In this document: positions 20,279-30,693 of the stretch, piece after piece | How positions within the stretch are numbered: position 1 is the stretch's first letter | Layout of the letters: each line of letters begins with the position of its first letter | Assembly: GCA_014860355.1 (NCBI GenBank) | Contig: JACZJV010000023.1 | Coordinates: 1-64,000 of the forward strand | Source of the DNA: Burkholderiales bacterium | GTDB taxonomy: Bacteria; Pseudomonadota; Gammaproteobacteria; Burkholderiales; SG8-39 | Length of the DNA: 64,000 nucleotides | Direction of reading: 5' to 3' | Notes under the pieces: generated by a model | Told to the model about the DNA's origin: nothing | Database searches by the model: none | What the model saw: only the letters and a program-made list of their open reading frames with translations | Translations under genes and position numbers: made by a program

Positions 20279-20677
20279 ATGCTCAAGAATGACATGACAA
20301 AGACAATTGCAGCGGTAGCACTCACGGTCGCGCTCGGCGCTTGTGCCAGCATGGGCGGCGCGTCCATGGCGGCGAGGTTCGACGGCGGAATGCTGGTGAA
20401 TTCGGCGGGCATGACTTTGTACGCCTTCGACAAAGATCCGGCCGGGAGCGGTAAGAGCGTGTGTAACGGGCCGTGCGCGAAGAACTGGCCGCCGTTACAT
20501 GCTGCCGAATCGGATAGGGCGTCGGGCGACTGGTCTGTCATCATGCGCGACGACGGATCCAGACAATCGACCTACAAAGGAAAACCGCTCTATCTGTGGG
20601 TAAAAGACCAAAATCCCGGCGACAAGACCGGTGATGGCTTCAAGAATGTCTGGCATGTCGTCGCAAAACAGCCCTGA
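20279..20677 (+). CDS. Putative lipoprotein with COG4315-type secreted repeats (start possibly ATG 20294)
   Basis: Lipobox LGAC; 'LVNSAGMTLYAFDKDPAGSGKSVCNGPCAKNWPPL...YKGKPLYLWVKDQNPGDKTGDGFKNVWHVV'. Confidence 0.85.
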   Translation: MLKNDMTKTIAAVALTVALGACASMGGASMAARFDGGMLVNSAGMTLYAFDKDPAGSGKSVCNGPCAKNWPPLHAAESDRASGDWSVIMRDDGSRQSTYKGKPLYLWVKDQNPGDKTGDGFKNVWHVVAKQP

Positions 20678-20689
20678 CCTTGCCATGTC

Positions 20690-21193
20690 GTGATGATGGA
20701 CAGCGCGGACATCGCAGCGCACATCCCCCGCTTGCGGCGCTATGCTCGCGCCCTTGCGGGGGACAGCCACCGGGCCGATGACCTGGTGCAGGATACGCTC
20801 GAACGCGCGCTGACCAAGTCCCATCTCTGGCGCCGCGGCAGCGATTTGCGTGCCTGGATGTTCGCCATTATGCACAATGTGTTCATCAATCAACTGAAGG
20901 CGCGGCGCGAGCTTGCGCTCGACGAGGCGGCGGAAGCGGCGCTGGAGAGCGCGCCGCAGTCGGATCCGCTGCAATTGCGCGATCTGGCCGCGGCGCTGGC
21001 GCGTCTGCCAGCGGAGCAGCGTGAGGTGCTGTTGCTGGTGGGGCTCGAGCAGTTTAGTTATGCCGAGGCGAGCCAGGCGCTAAACGTTCCAATCGGCACG
21101 GTAATGTCGCGCCTGTCGCGTGGCCGCGAGCGCCTGCGCACTCTGATGTCCGGCGCCCCTGCGGCAACAATGAACTTCAAATTGGTCAGATGA
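20690..21193 (+). CDS. ECF-type RNA polymerase sigma factor
   Basis: Region 2 (ARALAGDSHRADDLVQDTLERAL) and region 4 (LPAEQREVLLLVGLEQFSYAEASQALNVPIGTVMSRLSRGRERL). Confidence 0.9.
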   Translation: MMMDSADIAAHIPRLRRYARALAGDSHRADDLVQDTLERALTKSHLWRRGSDLRAWMFAIMHNVFINQLKARRELALDEAAEAALESAPQSDPLQLRDLAAALARLPAEQREVLLLVGLEQFSYAEASQALNVPIGTVMSRLSRGRERLRTLMSGAPAATMNFKLVR

Positions 21194-21939
21194 GCAAAAT
21201 TACACAAGCCGACCTGCACGCTTACGCCGACGCGCAGCTGGACGAAGCGCACCGCCTGCGGGTGGAAGCACACATCGCCCATGACGCGGAAGCGGCCGAG
21301 AACGTGCGCGTCTGGCGCGAACAGAACCAGGCGCTGCGGGCGCTGTATAACCCGATACTGAATGAACCGGTGCCGCAAAGGCTGCTTGCGGTACGCGCGT
21401 CGCGGATCCGCTGGCCATACTACGCGATTGCTGCAGGAGCAATGGGGCTGAGCTTCGGCTTAGGCTGGATGGCGCATCCCCAGCAACAATCCGGGCGTGC
21501 GGTCGACACGGGTGCCCTGCCGCGACGGGCCGCAGTTGCTTATGCCGTGTACGCGCCGGAGGTGCGGCACCCGGTAGAGGTCGGAGCGGAGCAGCAGGAT
21601 CACCTGGTGAAATGGCTGTCCAAGCGCTTGGGGCATCAACTGAAGTTGCCGCAGCTTGCTCAGCAAGGTTTTGACCTGGTCGGCGGGCGCCTGTTGCCCG
21701 GTGGCAAGGGACCGGTTGCGCAGTTCATGTATCAGGATCCAAAGGGGCAGCGCATAACGCTTTACGTGTCCCGCAGGGACGCCGAGCCGGGCGAGACGGC
21801 GTTCCGCTTCAGCCAGGAGGAGAAGATAGCCGTGTTTTACTGGATAGACGGCAAACTTGGCTACGCGCTGTCCGCGGAAATGGACCGCGCGCGCCTCCTG
21901 ACCGTTGCCACTGCGGTCTACCGCCAACTCAATCCTTAG
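21190..21939 (+). CDS. Putative transmembrane anti-sigma factor
   Basis: Overlaps the sigma gene by 4 nt (ATGA); N-terminal anti-sigma-like region (HAYADAQLDEAHRLRVEAHIAHDAEA), single TM (YYAIAAGAMGLSFGLGWMA). Confidence 0.8.
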   Translation: MSKITQADLHAYADAQLDEAHRLRVEAHIAHDAEAAENVRVWREQNQALRALYNPILNEPVPQRLLAVRASRIRWPYYAIAAGAMGLSFGLGWMAHPQQQSGRAVDTGALPRRAAVAYAVYAPEVRHPVEVGAEQQDHLVKWLSKRLGHQLKLPQLAQQGFDLVGGRLLPGGKGPVAQFMYQDPKGQRITLYVSRRDAEPGETAFRFSQEEKIAVFYWIDGKLGYALSAEMDRARLLTVATAVYRQLNP

Positions 21940-22030
21940 ACTGTTGAATATCGCTTCCCCGACGCAATATCAGGTGCGCAACTAACACCTTCCCAGATGC
22001 ATGCGATTTTCAACGACCTGTAAGGGCAGG

Positions 22031-25000
22031 TTATCGGCCGGCTGCGCCGAATCCTGCCTCAACCGCCGTGCCGCGCCGCTGCATCAGCCATTCCTGCAGG
22101 CGTTCGAAATAAATATAGATCACCGGCGTAATGTACAAGGTCAGCACCTGCGACACGACCAGGCCCCCGACCACCGCCAGGCCCAGCGGCTTCCTCGCAT
22201 CGCCGCCGGCACCGATCGCCAAGGCAATCGGCAGGCTGCCCATCAGGGCTGCCATGGTGGTCATCATGATCGGGCGAAACCGCACTATACAAGCTTCGTA
22301 GATCGCATCGGCCGCCATCTTCCCTGCATTCCTTTGGGCCTCTATGGCGAAGTCGATCATCATGATGGCATTCTTCTTGACGATGCCGATCAGCATGATC
22401 ATGCCGACGAACGCGTACATATTGAGTTCGACACCGAAGGCGAGCAGCGTCAGAAGCGCGCCCAGTGCCGCGGTCGGCAGCCCCGAAAGGATGGTGAGGG
22501 GATGGATGAAGCTCTCGTAGAGGATGCCGAGCACGAGATAGATCACTACGACTGCCAGCAACAGCAACAGGCCCATTCCCTGAAGCGAGGCCTGGAATGC
22601 CTGCGCGGTGCCCTGGAAGGTGGCGTTGAGCGTCGGCGGCACCTGCAATTCGCGCGCAGCCAGATCCATTTCCGCGATCGCCTCCGACAGGGCGACTCCG
22701 GCGCGTAGATCGAAGGAAAACGTGACCGATGGCAACTGCCCCAGGTGATTGACCGAAAGCGGTCCCACGCCATAGGTGAATCTGGCCAGGGCACCGAGCG
22801 GCACCAGCGCTCCGGTGGAGGACCGCACATAGAGCTTCGACAACATCGACGGATCGGTCTGGAAGCGCGGCTCGAGTTCCAGCATTACCCAGTACTGGTT
22901 GCTCGCGGTGTAAATGGTCGATACTTGGCGCTCGCCGTAGGCGTTGTTGAGTGCAAGCTCGATCTGCTGCACGCTGACACCCAGCGCAGAGGCCTTTTCG
23001 CGGTCGATTTCCACCGTCACCTGGGGACGCGTGATCTGCAGATCGCTGCTCACGTCGATCAGCGCCGGCAGAGTCTTCAGTTTAGCCTCGATGATTGGCA
23101 CCCATTCGTACAGTTCGTCGGTGTCCGCGCCCTGCAATACGTACTGGTAGGGGCTCTTTGTAAGCCGCCCGCCGATGCGGATAGTGGGCACGTTCTGCAC
23201 GAACGCCTTGATCCCGAGCACGGTGTTGATTTTTGGCCTCAACCCGCGGACGATTTCGTCAGCGGACTTGCGTTGATTGCGCGGCTTCAGGGTTATGGTG
23301 ATACGGCCGATATTGAGCGCCGAATTGAATCCGCTGGTGCCGATAAATGACATCACCGCTTCGACGTTGGGGTCCTTGCCGATGATGTCGGCTACCTGGG
23401 TTTGCAGCGCGGCCATGGCGTCGAAAGAAATGTCCTGGGGAGCCTCGGTGAAGGCGAAGAGCTGTCCCGAATCCTCGCTCGGCAGGAAGCCCTTGGGCAT
23501 TTTCGCGAACAGAAATCCGGTGATGACTATGATGCACAGAAACACTGCCATGGTGAAGCGTTGGTGTCTGAGCGTCCAGCGCAAAGTCAGTGCGTAGGCG
23601 CTCTTGAGCGCCTCGAACGCCCGCTCGCTTTGCGCGAACAGGTAACCATGATTCTCCGCGGAATGAGGTTTCAGAATGCGGCTGCACATCATCGGCGTGA
23701 GTGTGAGCGAGACGAATCCCGAGATCAGTACCGCAACCATGATGACGACTGCGAACTCGTGCAGCAGCCGGCCGAGTATGCCGCCCATGAACAGCACCGG
23801 AATGAATACCGCGATCAGAGAGATCGTCATCGACACGATGGTGAAGCTGATTTCCTTGGATCCGTCGAGCGTCGCCTGCCAGCGGCTTTTGCCCATCTCC
23901 ATGTGTCGGGTAACGTTCTCCAGCATCACGATGGCATCGTCGACGACGAAACCGACCGATAGCGTCAGCGCCATCAGCGAAATATTGTCCAGGCTATGGC
24001 CGAACAGGTACATCGCCGCGAAAGTTCCAATAATGGACAGGGGCAGAGCAAAGCTCGGGATGATGGTCGCCGGGATGTTGCGCAGGAAAATGAAAATGAC
24101 CATAACCACCAACGCGAGCGCCAGCAACAGCGTGAATTCCACTTCTTCCACCGAGGCGCGGATGGTGACAGAGCGGTCGAACAGGACGTTGATGTCGATG
24201 CCTGCCGGTACCTCGGCGCGAAACGTGGGCAGCAGCTTCTTGACCGAGTTCACCACCTCGATAGTGTTGGTGCCGGGCTGGCGCTGGATTGCGAGCACGA
24301 TGCCGCGCTCACCCTTGAACCAGGCGGCGACCTTGTCGCTCTGTACGGAATCGATCACGCGCCCGAGTTCGCTCAGGCGTATCGGAGCGCCATTGCGATA
24401 GGCAACGATAATCGGGCGGAACGCAGCGGCGTCGAAGAGTTGCCCGTTCGCCTGCACCGCGAACAGGCGGTCCTTGCCGTAGAGCGAGCCGGTTGGCAGG
24501 TTGACGTTGGCCTGGACGATGGCCTGCTCGACTTCGTTGATGCCGACGCCGCGCGCGGCCAGCTGGTTCGGATCGACCTGCACGCGCACCGCATATTTCT
24601 GCTGACCATATACCAGCACCTGGGCCACTCCGCTGATAGTGGAAATGCGCTGGGCGAGAAAGGTTTCCGCGTATTCGTTGACTTCCGAAAGCGGCAGCAC
24701 ATCCGAGGTGAGAGCAAGGTAATAGACCGGAAAATCCGCCGGGTTGACCTTGCGGAAGGATGGCGGCGCGGGCATAGTCGCCGGCAATTGCCGTGCTGCG
24801 GAGGCAATGGCCGAGTTGACGTCCTGGGCGGCGGCATCGATGTCTCGGCCGAGCGCAAACTGTATGGTGATCTGGGTGGTTCCCTGGCCGCTGGTCGAGT
24901 TCATAGAGTCGATGCCGGCGATGGTGGAGAACTGCTTCTCCAGCGGCGTGGCTACTGCGGAGGCCATGGTCTCCGGGCTGGCTCCGGGCAGCGTTGCCGA

Positions 25001-25141
25001 GACCTGTATCGTCGGGAAGTCGACATTGGGCAACTGGCTTACCGGCAGCAGGCGGAAGCCCGCCACACCGAAGATCACGATCGCGCTCATGACCAGTATG
25101 GTCATGACAGGCCGTCGCACGAACAGCTCGGCGATGTTCAC
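22031..25141 (-). CDS. RND multidrug efflux transporter permease (HAE1, MdtB/MdtC-like)
   Basis: ~1036 aa; MNIAELFVRRPVMTILVMSAIVIFGVAGFRLLPVSQLPNVDFPTIQV; GFVVDDAIVMLENV. Confidence 0.95.
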   Translation of the reverse strand: MNIAELFVRRPVMTILVMSAIVIFGVAGFRLLPVSQLPNVDFPTIQVSATLPGASPETMASAVATPLEKQFSTIAGIDSMNSTSGQGTTQITIQFALGRDIDAAAQDVNSAIASAARQLPATMPAPPSFRKVNPADFPVYYLALTSDVLPLSEVNEYAETFLAQRISTISGVAQVLVYGQQKYAVRVQVDPNQLAARGVGINEVEQAIVQANVNLPTGSLYGKDRLFAVQANGQLFDAAAFRPIIVAYRNGAPIRLSELGRVIDSVQSDKVAAWFKGERGIVLAIQRQPGTNTIEVVNSVKKLLPTFRAEVPAGIDINVLFDRSVTIRASVEEVEFTLLLALALVVMVIFIFLRNIPATIIPSFALPLSIIGTFAAMYLFGHSLDNISLMALTLSVGFVVDDAIVMLENVTRHMEMGKSRWQATLDGSKEISFTIVSMTISLIAVFIPVLFMGGILGRLLHEFAVVIMVAVLISGFVSLTLTPMMCSRILKPHSAENHGYLFAQSERAFEALKSAYALTLRWTLRHQRFTMAVFLCIIVITGFLFAKMPKGFLPSEDSGQLFAFTEAPQDISFDAMAALQTQVADIIGKDPNVEAVMSFIGTSGFNSALNIGRITITLKPRNQRKSADEIVRGLRPKINTVLGIKAFVQNVPTIRIGGRLTKSPYQYVLQGADTDELYEWVPIIEAKLKTLPALIDVSSDLQITRPQVTVEIDREKASALGVSVQQIELALNNAYGERQVSTIYTASNQYWVMLELEPRFQTDPSMLSKLYVRSSTGALVPLGALARFTYGVGPLSVNHLGQLPSVTFSFDLRAGVALSEAIAEMDLAARELQVPPTLNATFQGTAQAFQASLQGMGLLLLLAVVVIYLVLGILYESFIHPLTILSGLPTAALGALLTLLAFGVELNMYAFVGMIMLIGIVKKNAIMMIDFAIEAQRNAGKMAADAIYEACIVRFRPIMMTTMAALMGSLPIALAIGAGGDARKPLGLAVVGGLVVSQVLTLYITPVIYIYFERLQEWLMQRRGTAVEAGFGAAGR

Positions 25142-26607
25142 GGCTTTCCGGTCTTCGGCTTGGCGACCGTGACCCTGGTTCCAGGCGCCAGCCGCAGTTG
25201 CCCTTTGACTACGACCGTTTCCCCTTTTTCCAAGCCTCTGGCGATGATGGCGTATTCCCCATCGACCCGGTCCAGTTCCACCTTGCGCACTTCGGCAGTC
25301 GAATCGGGCTTGACGACAAAGACGTATTGGCCCTGCGGCCCGGTCTGCACTGCCTGCGACGGCACCAGCAGCGCGTCCTTCTGGTCAAAGAGTTTCAGGC
25401 GGGCATTGACGAACTGGCCCGGCCAAAGGGCGCTGTCCTTGTTCGGGAACAGTGCCTTCAGCTTGATCGTACCGGTGGTAGCGTCGACGGCATTATCGAC
25501 GAACGTCAGGGTACCGATAGCGGTCAACTTGCCCGAATCAGGCGGCGACGCCTCGACCTGCAATTTGGCCTTCGCCATGTGTTCGCGCACCGCCACAAGA
25601 TTCTGCTCTGGAACGGCAAAGCTGACATAGATCGGCTGCACCTGGTTGATCACTACCAGCGGAATGCTGTCGTTGGCCTTGACCATATTGCCCTTCTGCA
25701 ATAACACTTTGCCAACAAATCCGTCCAGGGGCGAACGGATGGTGCTGTATTCAAGCTGCAGCCGGGCATTTTCGACAGCCGCTTTGCTGGCGAGGGCAAC
25801 CGCTGCGGCGGTATCCGCGTTGGTGCGGATCTGCGCATAAGCCTCTTTTGATACGAAGTTCTTCTGCAACAGTTCCTGGTAGCGCCGCTCCTGCGAACGC
25901 GTCTGTTCCGACTGCGCTGTATCGCGCATCAAGTTGGCTTCGGCCTGGCGCAGGGTTGCCTCAAACGGGCGCGGATCTATTCTGAACAGTACCGCGCCTT
26001 TTCTTATCTTATGTCCCTCCTCGAAGTTGACTTCCACAATCTGTCCATCCACGCGCGCCTTGAGCGCTACTGTGGCGTATGCCTCGACGTTGCCGATTGC
26101 ATGGATGCTCACAGCCACGGCCTGCTGCCCGACCGTTGCAACCGAGACCGGCGTATCCGGGGCCGCCTTTGCACGCTTCGCGTCCTGGGCGCGAAGCCTG
26201 TCCTTCTCATAGGTAAACAAGGTTCCGGCGATGAGCGCGGTGCAGACGAGCGCAATAAACGTGAGCTTCCCCGGCCTGCTCACGGTGGTCTCGAGACGCG
26301 CGAGCGGTTTGCCGGCCGCGAGTGGATTGAACACAGAAGTCGGTGCCGGCCTAACGGCGGGCGTACCCGGCGGCGCGCCACTGCGCGTAGGGCCGGCCTT
26401 ACACCTGCCCTGGTATGGCAGTTGGTCTGCTCTGCAATGGACACAGCCGGTCCGGAGGATATTGGAGATTGCGCAATCTAACGCAAAAAATGTTCCAAGG
26501 CAAAAAGCGCCTCGGACCGTTGCCGCCCCCGGACACGGTGCACCTTTCCACCGTCCACAATAACGTCGGCCGTCCGCGGCCGGCTGATGCAGTTGAAACT
26601 CGTGCAA
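25138..26607 (-). CDS. RND efflux periplasmic adaptor (membrane fusion protein, MdtA-like)
   Basis: KARVDGQIVEVNFEEGHKIRKGAVLFRIDPRPFEATLRQAEANL; overlaps RND permease start by 4 nt; N-terminus of this ORF is probably over-extended (candidate GTG at 26334). Confidence 0.85.
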   Translation of the reverse strand: MHEFQLHQPAADGRRYCGRWKGAPCPGAATVRGAFCLGTFFALDCAISNILRTGCVHCRADQLPYQGRCKAGPTRSGAPPGTPAVRPAPTSVFNPLAAGKPLARLETTVSRPGKLTFIALVCTALIAGTLFTYEKDRLRAQDAKRAKAAPDTPVSVATVGQQAVAVSIHAIGNVEAYATVALKARVDGQIVEVNFEEGHKIRKGAVLFRIDPRPFEATLRQAEANLMRDTAQSEQTRSQERRYQELLQKNFVSKEAYAQIRTNADTAAAVALASKAAVENARLQLEYSTIRSPLDGFVGKVLLQKGNMVKANDSIPLVVINQVQPIYVSFAVPEQNLVAVREHMAKAKLQVEASPPDSGKLTAIGTLTFVDNAVDATTGTIKLKALFPNKDSALWPGQFVNARLKLFDQKDALLVPSQAVQTGPQGQYVFVVKPDSTAEVRKVELDRVDGEYAIIARGLEKGETVVVKGQLRLAPGTRVTVAKPKTGKP

Positions 26608-26758
26608 ATTGAGTAAGCGCCGATGGACATCATCGCCAGAATGTTGCCGTCGCGCATGGCGAGTTCGCGTCCCCTACCGAGAAATTCTGCACTTTCGCAG
26701 AAGGGCCGGAGGGCGTCGTATCCGGCAATTTGCCCGCCGCGAAACCCGAACATGGAGA

Positions 26759-26884
26759 CTATTTCTGTTTGTTGCTGTTGCTCTGCTGCTCGCTGTTTGT
26801 TTCGGACGGCAGAAAGAGTGCGCCTTTGGACCCACAGGCTTGAAGCAGCACAACGAGCAGGATGGCGGTGAAGAGGGCACGCAT
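26759..26884 (-). CDS. lptM: Small lipoprotein, LptM (YifL)-like, 41 aa; absent from the supplied ORF track
   Basis: Reverse-strand translation MRALFTAILLVVLLQACGSKGALFLPSETNSEQQSNSNKQK*; lipobox LQAC followed by CGSKGALFLP, matching the CGxKGPLxLP signature of the LptM/YifL family. Confidence 0.75.
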   Translation of the reverse strand: MRALFTAILLVVLLQACGSKGALFLPSETNSEQQSNSNKQK

Positions 26885-27003
26885 GCGTTGATTTTAGCAC
26901 GTGAGCACGTGGCGCCCGGCCGACGAGGGAGAGCGAATTCATCCTTCGTCTGCTACCGTTACTATCGACCGATCAAGGAATTGCAGCAGGTGGCGGATCT
27001 GCC

Positions 27004-29337
27004 CTAGTACAACGGAATTCTGGAGTCCATGGGCGATTGGTTTCCCCCTTCAGGGGCGTCTGGTTTTCGCTCCGGAGGAAGGTACTCGCGGTAGAAGTAC
27101 TCGCTAGTCCCGCCGTCGCCGGCTGCCTGGCCGGTTTCAGGGTCGACGTTGACCCTGACCACTCCTCCTGGTACCTGCTGGAACATTTCGTCGACGCCCT
27201 TCAGCGCCTTGCTCATGTAATTCATCCAGATCGGCAGCGCGGCTGCCGAGCCGGTTTCGCTGTTGCCCAGTTTGCGCGGTTGGTCGAATCCGATCCAGGC
27301 GATCGCCGTCAGGGTCGGCTGATAACCGGCGAACCAGGCATCGACGAGGTCATTGGTAGTGCCGGTCTTGCCTGCCAGATCTTTGCGACCTAGCGACATC
27401 GCGCGCGCGGCCGTTCCAAACCGCACGACATCGTGCAGCATGCTGTCCATGACGAAGGCGTTGCGCGCATCGATTACGCGCAGGCTTTCATCGCCGGCGC
27501 GCGGGGGTTGCGCCTGTGCAAGTACATTGCCGCGGTCGTCGACGATGCGCTGCACCACATACGGTTCGACGCGATAGCCGCCATTTGCGAATACCGCATA
27601 TCCGCGCGCCATCTGCCAAGGCGTGACCGAGCCCGCGCCCAGCGCCATGGTGAGGTAAGGCGGGTGCTTGTCCGCGTCGAAGCCGAAGCGGGTGATATAG
27701 TCCTGCGCGTACTGCGGGCCGATCGCTTCCAATACGCGGATCGAGATCATGTTCTTCGACTTCGCCAGACCCACGCGCAGGCGCATCGGGCCGTCGTACT
27801 TACTGTCGTAATTGTGCGGCTCCCAGGTTTGTCCGCCGGTTTGAGCCGCGTCGACCACAATTGGGGCGTCCTCGACGATGGTTGCCGGGGTAAAACCCTT
27901 CTCCAGCGCCGCCGAATAGATGAACGGCTTGAAGCTGGAACCGGGCTGGCGCCACGCTTGAGTAACGTGGTTGAACTTGCTGCGATTGAAGTCGAACCCG
28001 CCCACCAGCGCGCGCACCCTGCCGTCGCTGGGGCTGATCGCGATCAGCGCAGACTCGACCTCCGGCAGTTGCAGGATCTGCCAATTGTTCTTTTCGTCCT
28101 TTTGTACGCGGATCAGGGCCCCGCGCCTCACGCGTTTGTTCGGCGCGGCCTTGCTGTCTAGCATTTTCTGGACGAATTTCAGGCCCTCGCCCGCGATGGT
28201 CACGACCTCGCCGCCACGCAGGTAGGCGCGCACGCGCTTAGTGCTGGCCTCCAGCACAACTGCAGCCAGCAGATCGTCGTTATCGGATACATCAGATAGC
28301 GCTTCCTCGATGGCTTCATCCGGCTGGCCCTCGGGCGACAGTTCGATATACCCCTCGGGTCCGCGGTAGCCGTGGCGCTTGTCATAATCGAGCACACCGC
28401 GGCGCAGCGCTGCGTAGGCTGCCTCCTGATCGTCTTTGGTGATGGTGGTATAGATGCGGTAACCCTTGGTGTATAGGTCATCTGAAAAACGCTCGTATAG
28501 CATTTGCCGCACCATTTCCGCTACGTATTCGGCGTGCAAGGCGTACGTGTTCGTTTGGTGCTTGACCACGATCGGCGCTTTCTGCGCTTCGGCGAATTGG
28601 GCGTCAGTGATGTGGCCCAGTTCATGCATGCGTCTAAGCACGTAAAGTTGTCGCTGCTTGGCGCGCTTGGGGTTGACCACTGGATTGTAACTGGACGGGG
28701 CTTTGGGCAAGCCGGCGAGCATAGCCGCCTCGGCCAAACTGATATTCTTTAACGCCTTGCCATAGTAAATCTGTGCCGCCGCGGCGAAGCCGTAAGCCCG
28801 CTGTCCCAGGTAGATCTGGTTGATATAAATTTGCAGAATCTCGTCCTTGGACAGGCTTGCTTCGATCTTGAAGGCAAGGAGCGCTTCATACAATTTTCGC
28901 GTAAGCGTTTTCTCGCTAGACAGGAAAAAGTTCCTTGCTACCTGCATAGTGATGGTGGAAGCTCCCTGACGCCTGCCGCCGGAGGTCAGGTTGGAATAGG
29001 CCGCCCGAATGACGCCTTGGTAGTCCACTCCGGTATGCTGGTAAAAGCGTTCGTCTTCAGCGGCCAGGATGGCCTGTTTCATGATTTTAGGAACTTCATC
29101 TATGGCGACGATGGCGCGGCGCTCCTCGCCGAACTCTCCGATTAGTAGGCCCTCAGCGCTGTACACGCGCAACGGCACCTTGGGCCGGTAGTCGGTAAGT
29201 ACCTCTAGCGTGGGCAGATTGGGAAAGGCGAGCAGAATCATGAGACTCAGGATGGCGACGGCCATAACCCCCAGTCCGACAAGGAGCAAGATCGGAAAGG
29301 TAATGAGGCGTAACCACATGAATGATTTGGCGGCCAA
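27004..29337 (-). CDS. mrcA: Penicillin-binding protein 1A (transglycosylase/transpeptidase)
   Basis: AILAAEDERFYQHTGVDYQGVIRAA, GT51 motif; QPGSSFKPFIYSAALEKG, SKN (AKSKNMIS) and KTGTT transpeptidase motifs. Confidence 0.95.
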   Translation of the reverse strand: MAAKSFMWLRLITFPILLLVGLGVMAVAILSLMILLAFPNLPTLEVLTDYRPKVPLRVYSAEGLLIGEFGEERRAIVAIDEVPKIMKQAILAAEDERFYQHTGVDYQGVIRAAYSNLTSGGRRQGASTITMQVARNFFLSSEKTLTRKLYEALLAFKIEASLSKDEILQIYINQIYLGQRAYGFAAAAQIYYGKALKNISLAEAAMLAGLPKAPSSYNPVVNPKRAKQRQLYVLRRMHELGHITDAQFAEAQKAPIVVKHQTNTYALHAEYVAEMVRQMLYERFSDDLYTKGYRIYTTITKDDQEAAYAALRRGVLDYDKRHGYRGPEGYIELSPEGQPDEAIEEALSDVSDNDDLLAAVVLEASTKRVRAYLRGGEVVTIAGEGLKFVQKMLDSKAAPNKRVRRGALIRVQKDEKNNWQILQLPEVESALIAISPSDGRVRALVGGFDFNRSKFNHVTQAWRQPGSSFKPFIYSAALEKGFTPATIVEDAPIVVDAAQTGGQTWEPHNYDSKYDGPMRLRVGLAKSKNMISIRVLEAIGPQYAQDYITRFGFDADKHPPYLTMALGAGSVTPWQMARGYAVFANGGYRVEPYVVQRIVDDRGNVLAQAQPPRAGDESLRVIDARNAFVMDSMLHDVVRFGTAARAMSLGRKDLAGKTGTTNDLVDAWFAGYQPTLTAIAWIGFDQPRKLGNSETGSAAALPIWMNYMSKALKGVDEMFQQVPGGVVRVNVDPETGQAAGDGGTSEYFYREYLPPERKPDAPEGGNQSPMDSRIPLY

Positions 29338-29619
29338 GGGATGGTTTCAACGCGTCAGACGCGGTGCTATAGGTTATGGAGTCCAAAAAGGGGCGCCGCA
29401 GACCGCTTGGTCCAGGTGCTGCCAAAAATACCGGTATGCAAAGCCCCTCGAGAGGCAGGCATTATAGAGTATCCCCGGGCGCGGGCGCATTGGCAGCTTT
29501 TGTGACTTGCGGAAGCTCTCCCCTATTATTTGCTTTACATCTTCAAGACTTGTTGCTAGCATTTAACGTAAATTATATGTATCGCGCCTAACCGGGGATA
29601 GTTCAAAGGGAAATTCACC

Positions 29620-30693
29620 TTGGACCTAGACATATTCAAGCCAAAGGCACCGCCACTTTTCGGGATGGACATCAGTTCGTCTGCCGTGAAAATGGTCGAG
29701 ATTGTCGATTCTGGCAAAGGGGTGCTGCGCGTGGAGCGCTATGTGATCGAGCCCCTGCCCAAGGACGCGGTGGTGGACGGCAACATCACCAATCTTGAGG
29801 CCGTGGTTGAAACGGTCAAGCATGGATGGAAGAAACTGGCCACCCGCACCAAGAATGTCGCAATGGCTCTACCTACGGCGGCGGTGATTACCAAGAAAAT
29901 CGTGGTACCGGCGGGCTTGCGCGACGACGAACTGGGCATCCAAGTAGAAACCGAGGCTAACCAGTACATTCCCTTCGCGCTGGACGAAGTCAACCTCGAC
30001 TATCAGGTAATCGGCCCCGCGCCTTCAAATGCCGAAGAGGCCGAGGTGCTGATCGCCGCCTCGCGTAAGGAAAAGGTGGAGGACCGCGTGGCGGTCGCCG
30101 AGGCCGCCGGACTGAAGTCACTGGTCATGGACGTGGAATCCTACGCGGTGCAGGCTGCTTTCGACCTGATCAAGAAGCAGTTCCCCGACGAAGGCAGTGA
30201 ACAGAACATCGCCTTGGTTGATATCGGGGCCAATGTAATGAACGTCACCGTGCTTCGAAACGATCAGACGGTATACACCCGCGAGCAGGCTATAGGCGGC
30301 GGCCAGCTCACGCAGGACATCATGCGGCAGTATGGCATGAGTCAGGAAGAGGCCGAGAATGCCAAGCGTACCGGAGGGCTGCCGGATTCGTACGAAGCTG
30401 AAATTCTGCGCCCGTTCCTTGAAAATCTGGCATTAGAGGTGCAGCGTGCGATGCAGTTTTTCTTCACCTCCACCCCGTACACCAGCATCGAGCACATTCT
30501 GCTCACCGGCGGTTCGGCCGTGATTCCCGGGCTGGAGGACATCGTCGGCTCCCGCTCCCAGATCAATACTCGGGTGGCCAATCCGTTTGCGAGCATGCAG
30601 GTGTCGCCACGTATCCAGCCGAAGAAGCTGCTGGTCGATGCACCGTCATTAATGGTCGCATGCGGCCTGGCGATGCGGAGGTTCGATCCATGA
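29620..30693 (+). CDS. pilM: Type IV pilus assembly protein PilM (TTG start)
   Basis: FGMDISSSAVKMVEI; actin-like PilM family; heads the pilMNOPQ cluster. Confidence 0.94.
   Translation: MDLDIFKPKAPPLFGMDISSSAVKMVEIVDSGKGVLRVERYVIEPLPKDAVVDGNITNLEAVVETVKHGWKKLATRTKNVAMALPTAAVITKKIVVPAGLRDDELGIQVETEANQYIPFALDEVNLDYQVIGPAPSNAEEAEVLIAASRKEKVEDRVAVAEAAGLKSLVMDVESYAVQAAFDLIKKQFPDEGSEQNIALVDIGANVMNVTVLRNDQTVYTREQAIGGGQLTQDIMRQYGMSQEEAENAKRTGGLPDSYEAEILRPFLENLALEVQRAMQFFFTSTPYTSIEHILLTGGSAVIPGLEDIVGSRSQINTRVANPFASMQVSPRIQPKKLLVDAPSLMVACGLAMRRFDP

Noticed and set aside
23996-25630. 544-aa plus-strand ORF
   Set aside because: Antisense to the RND permease/adaptor genes; no domain
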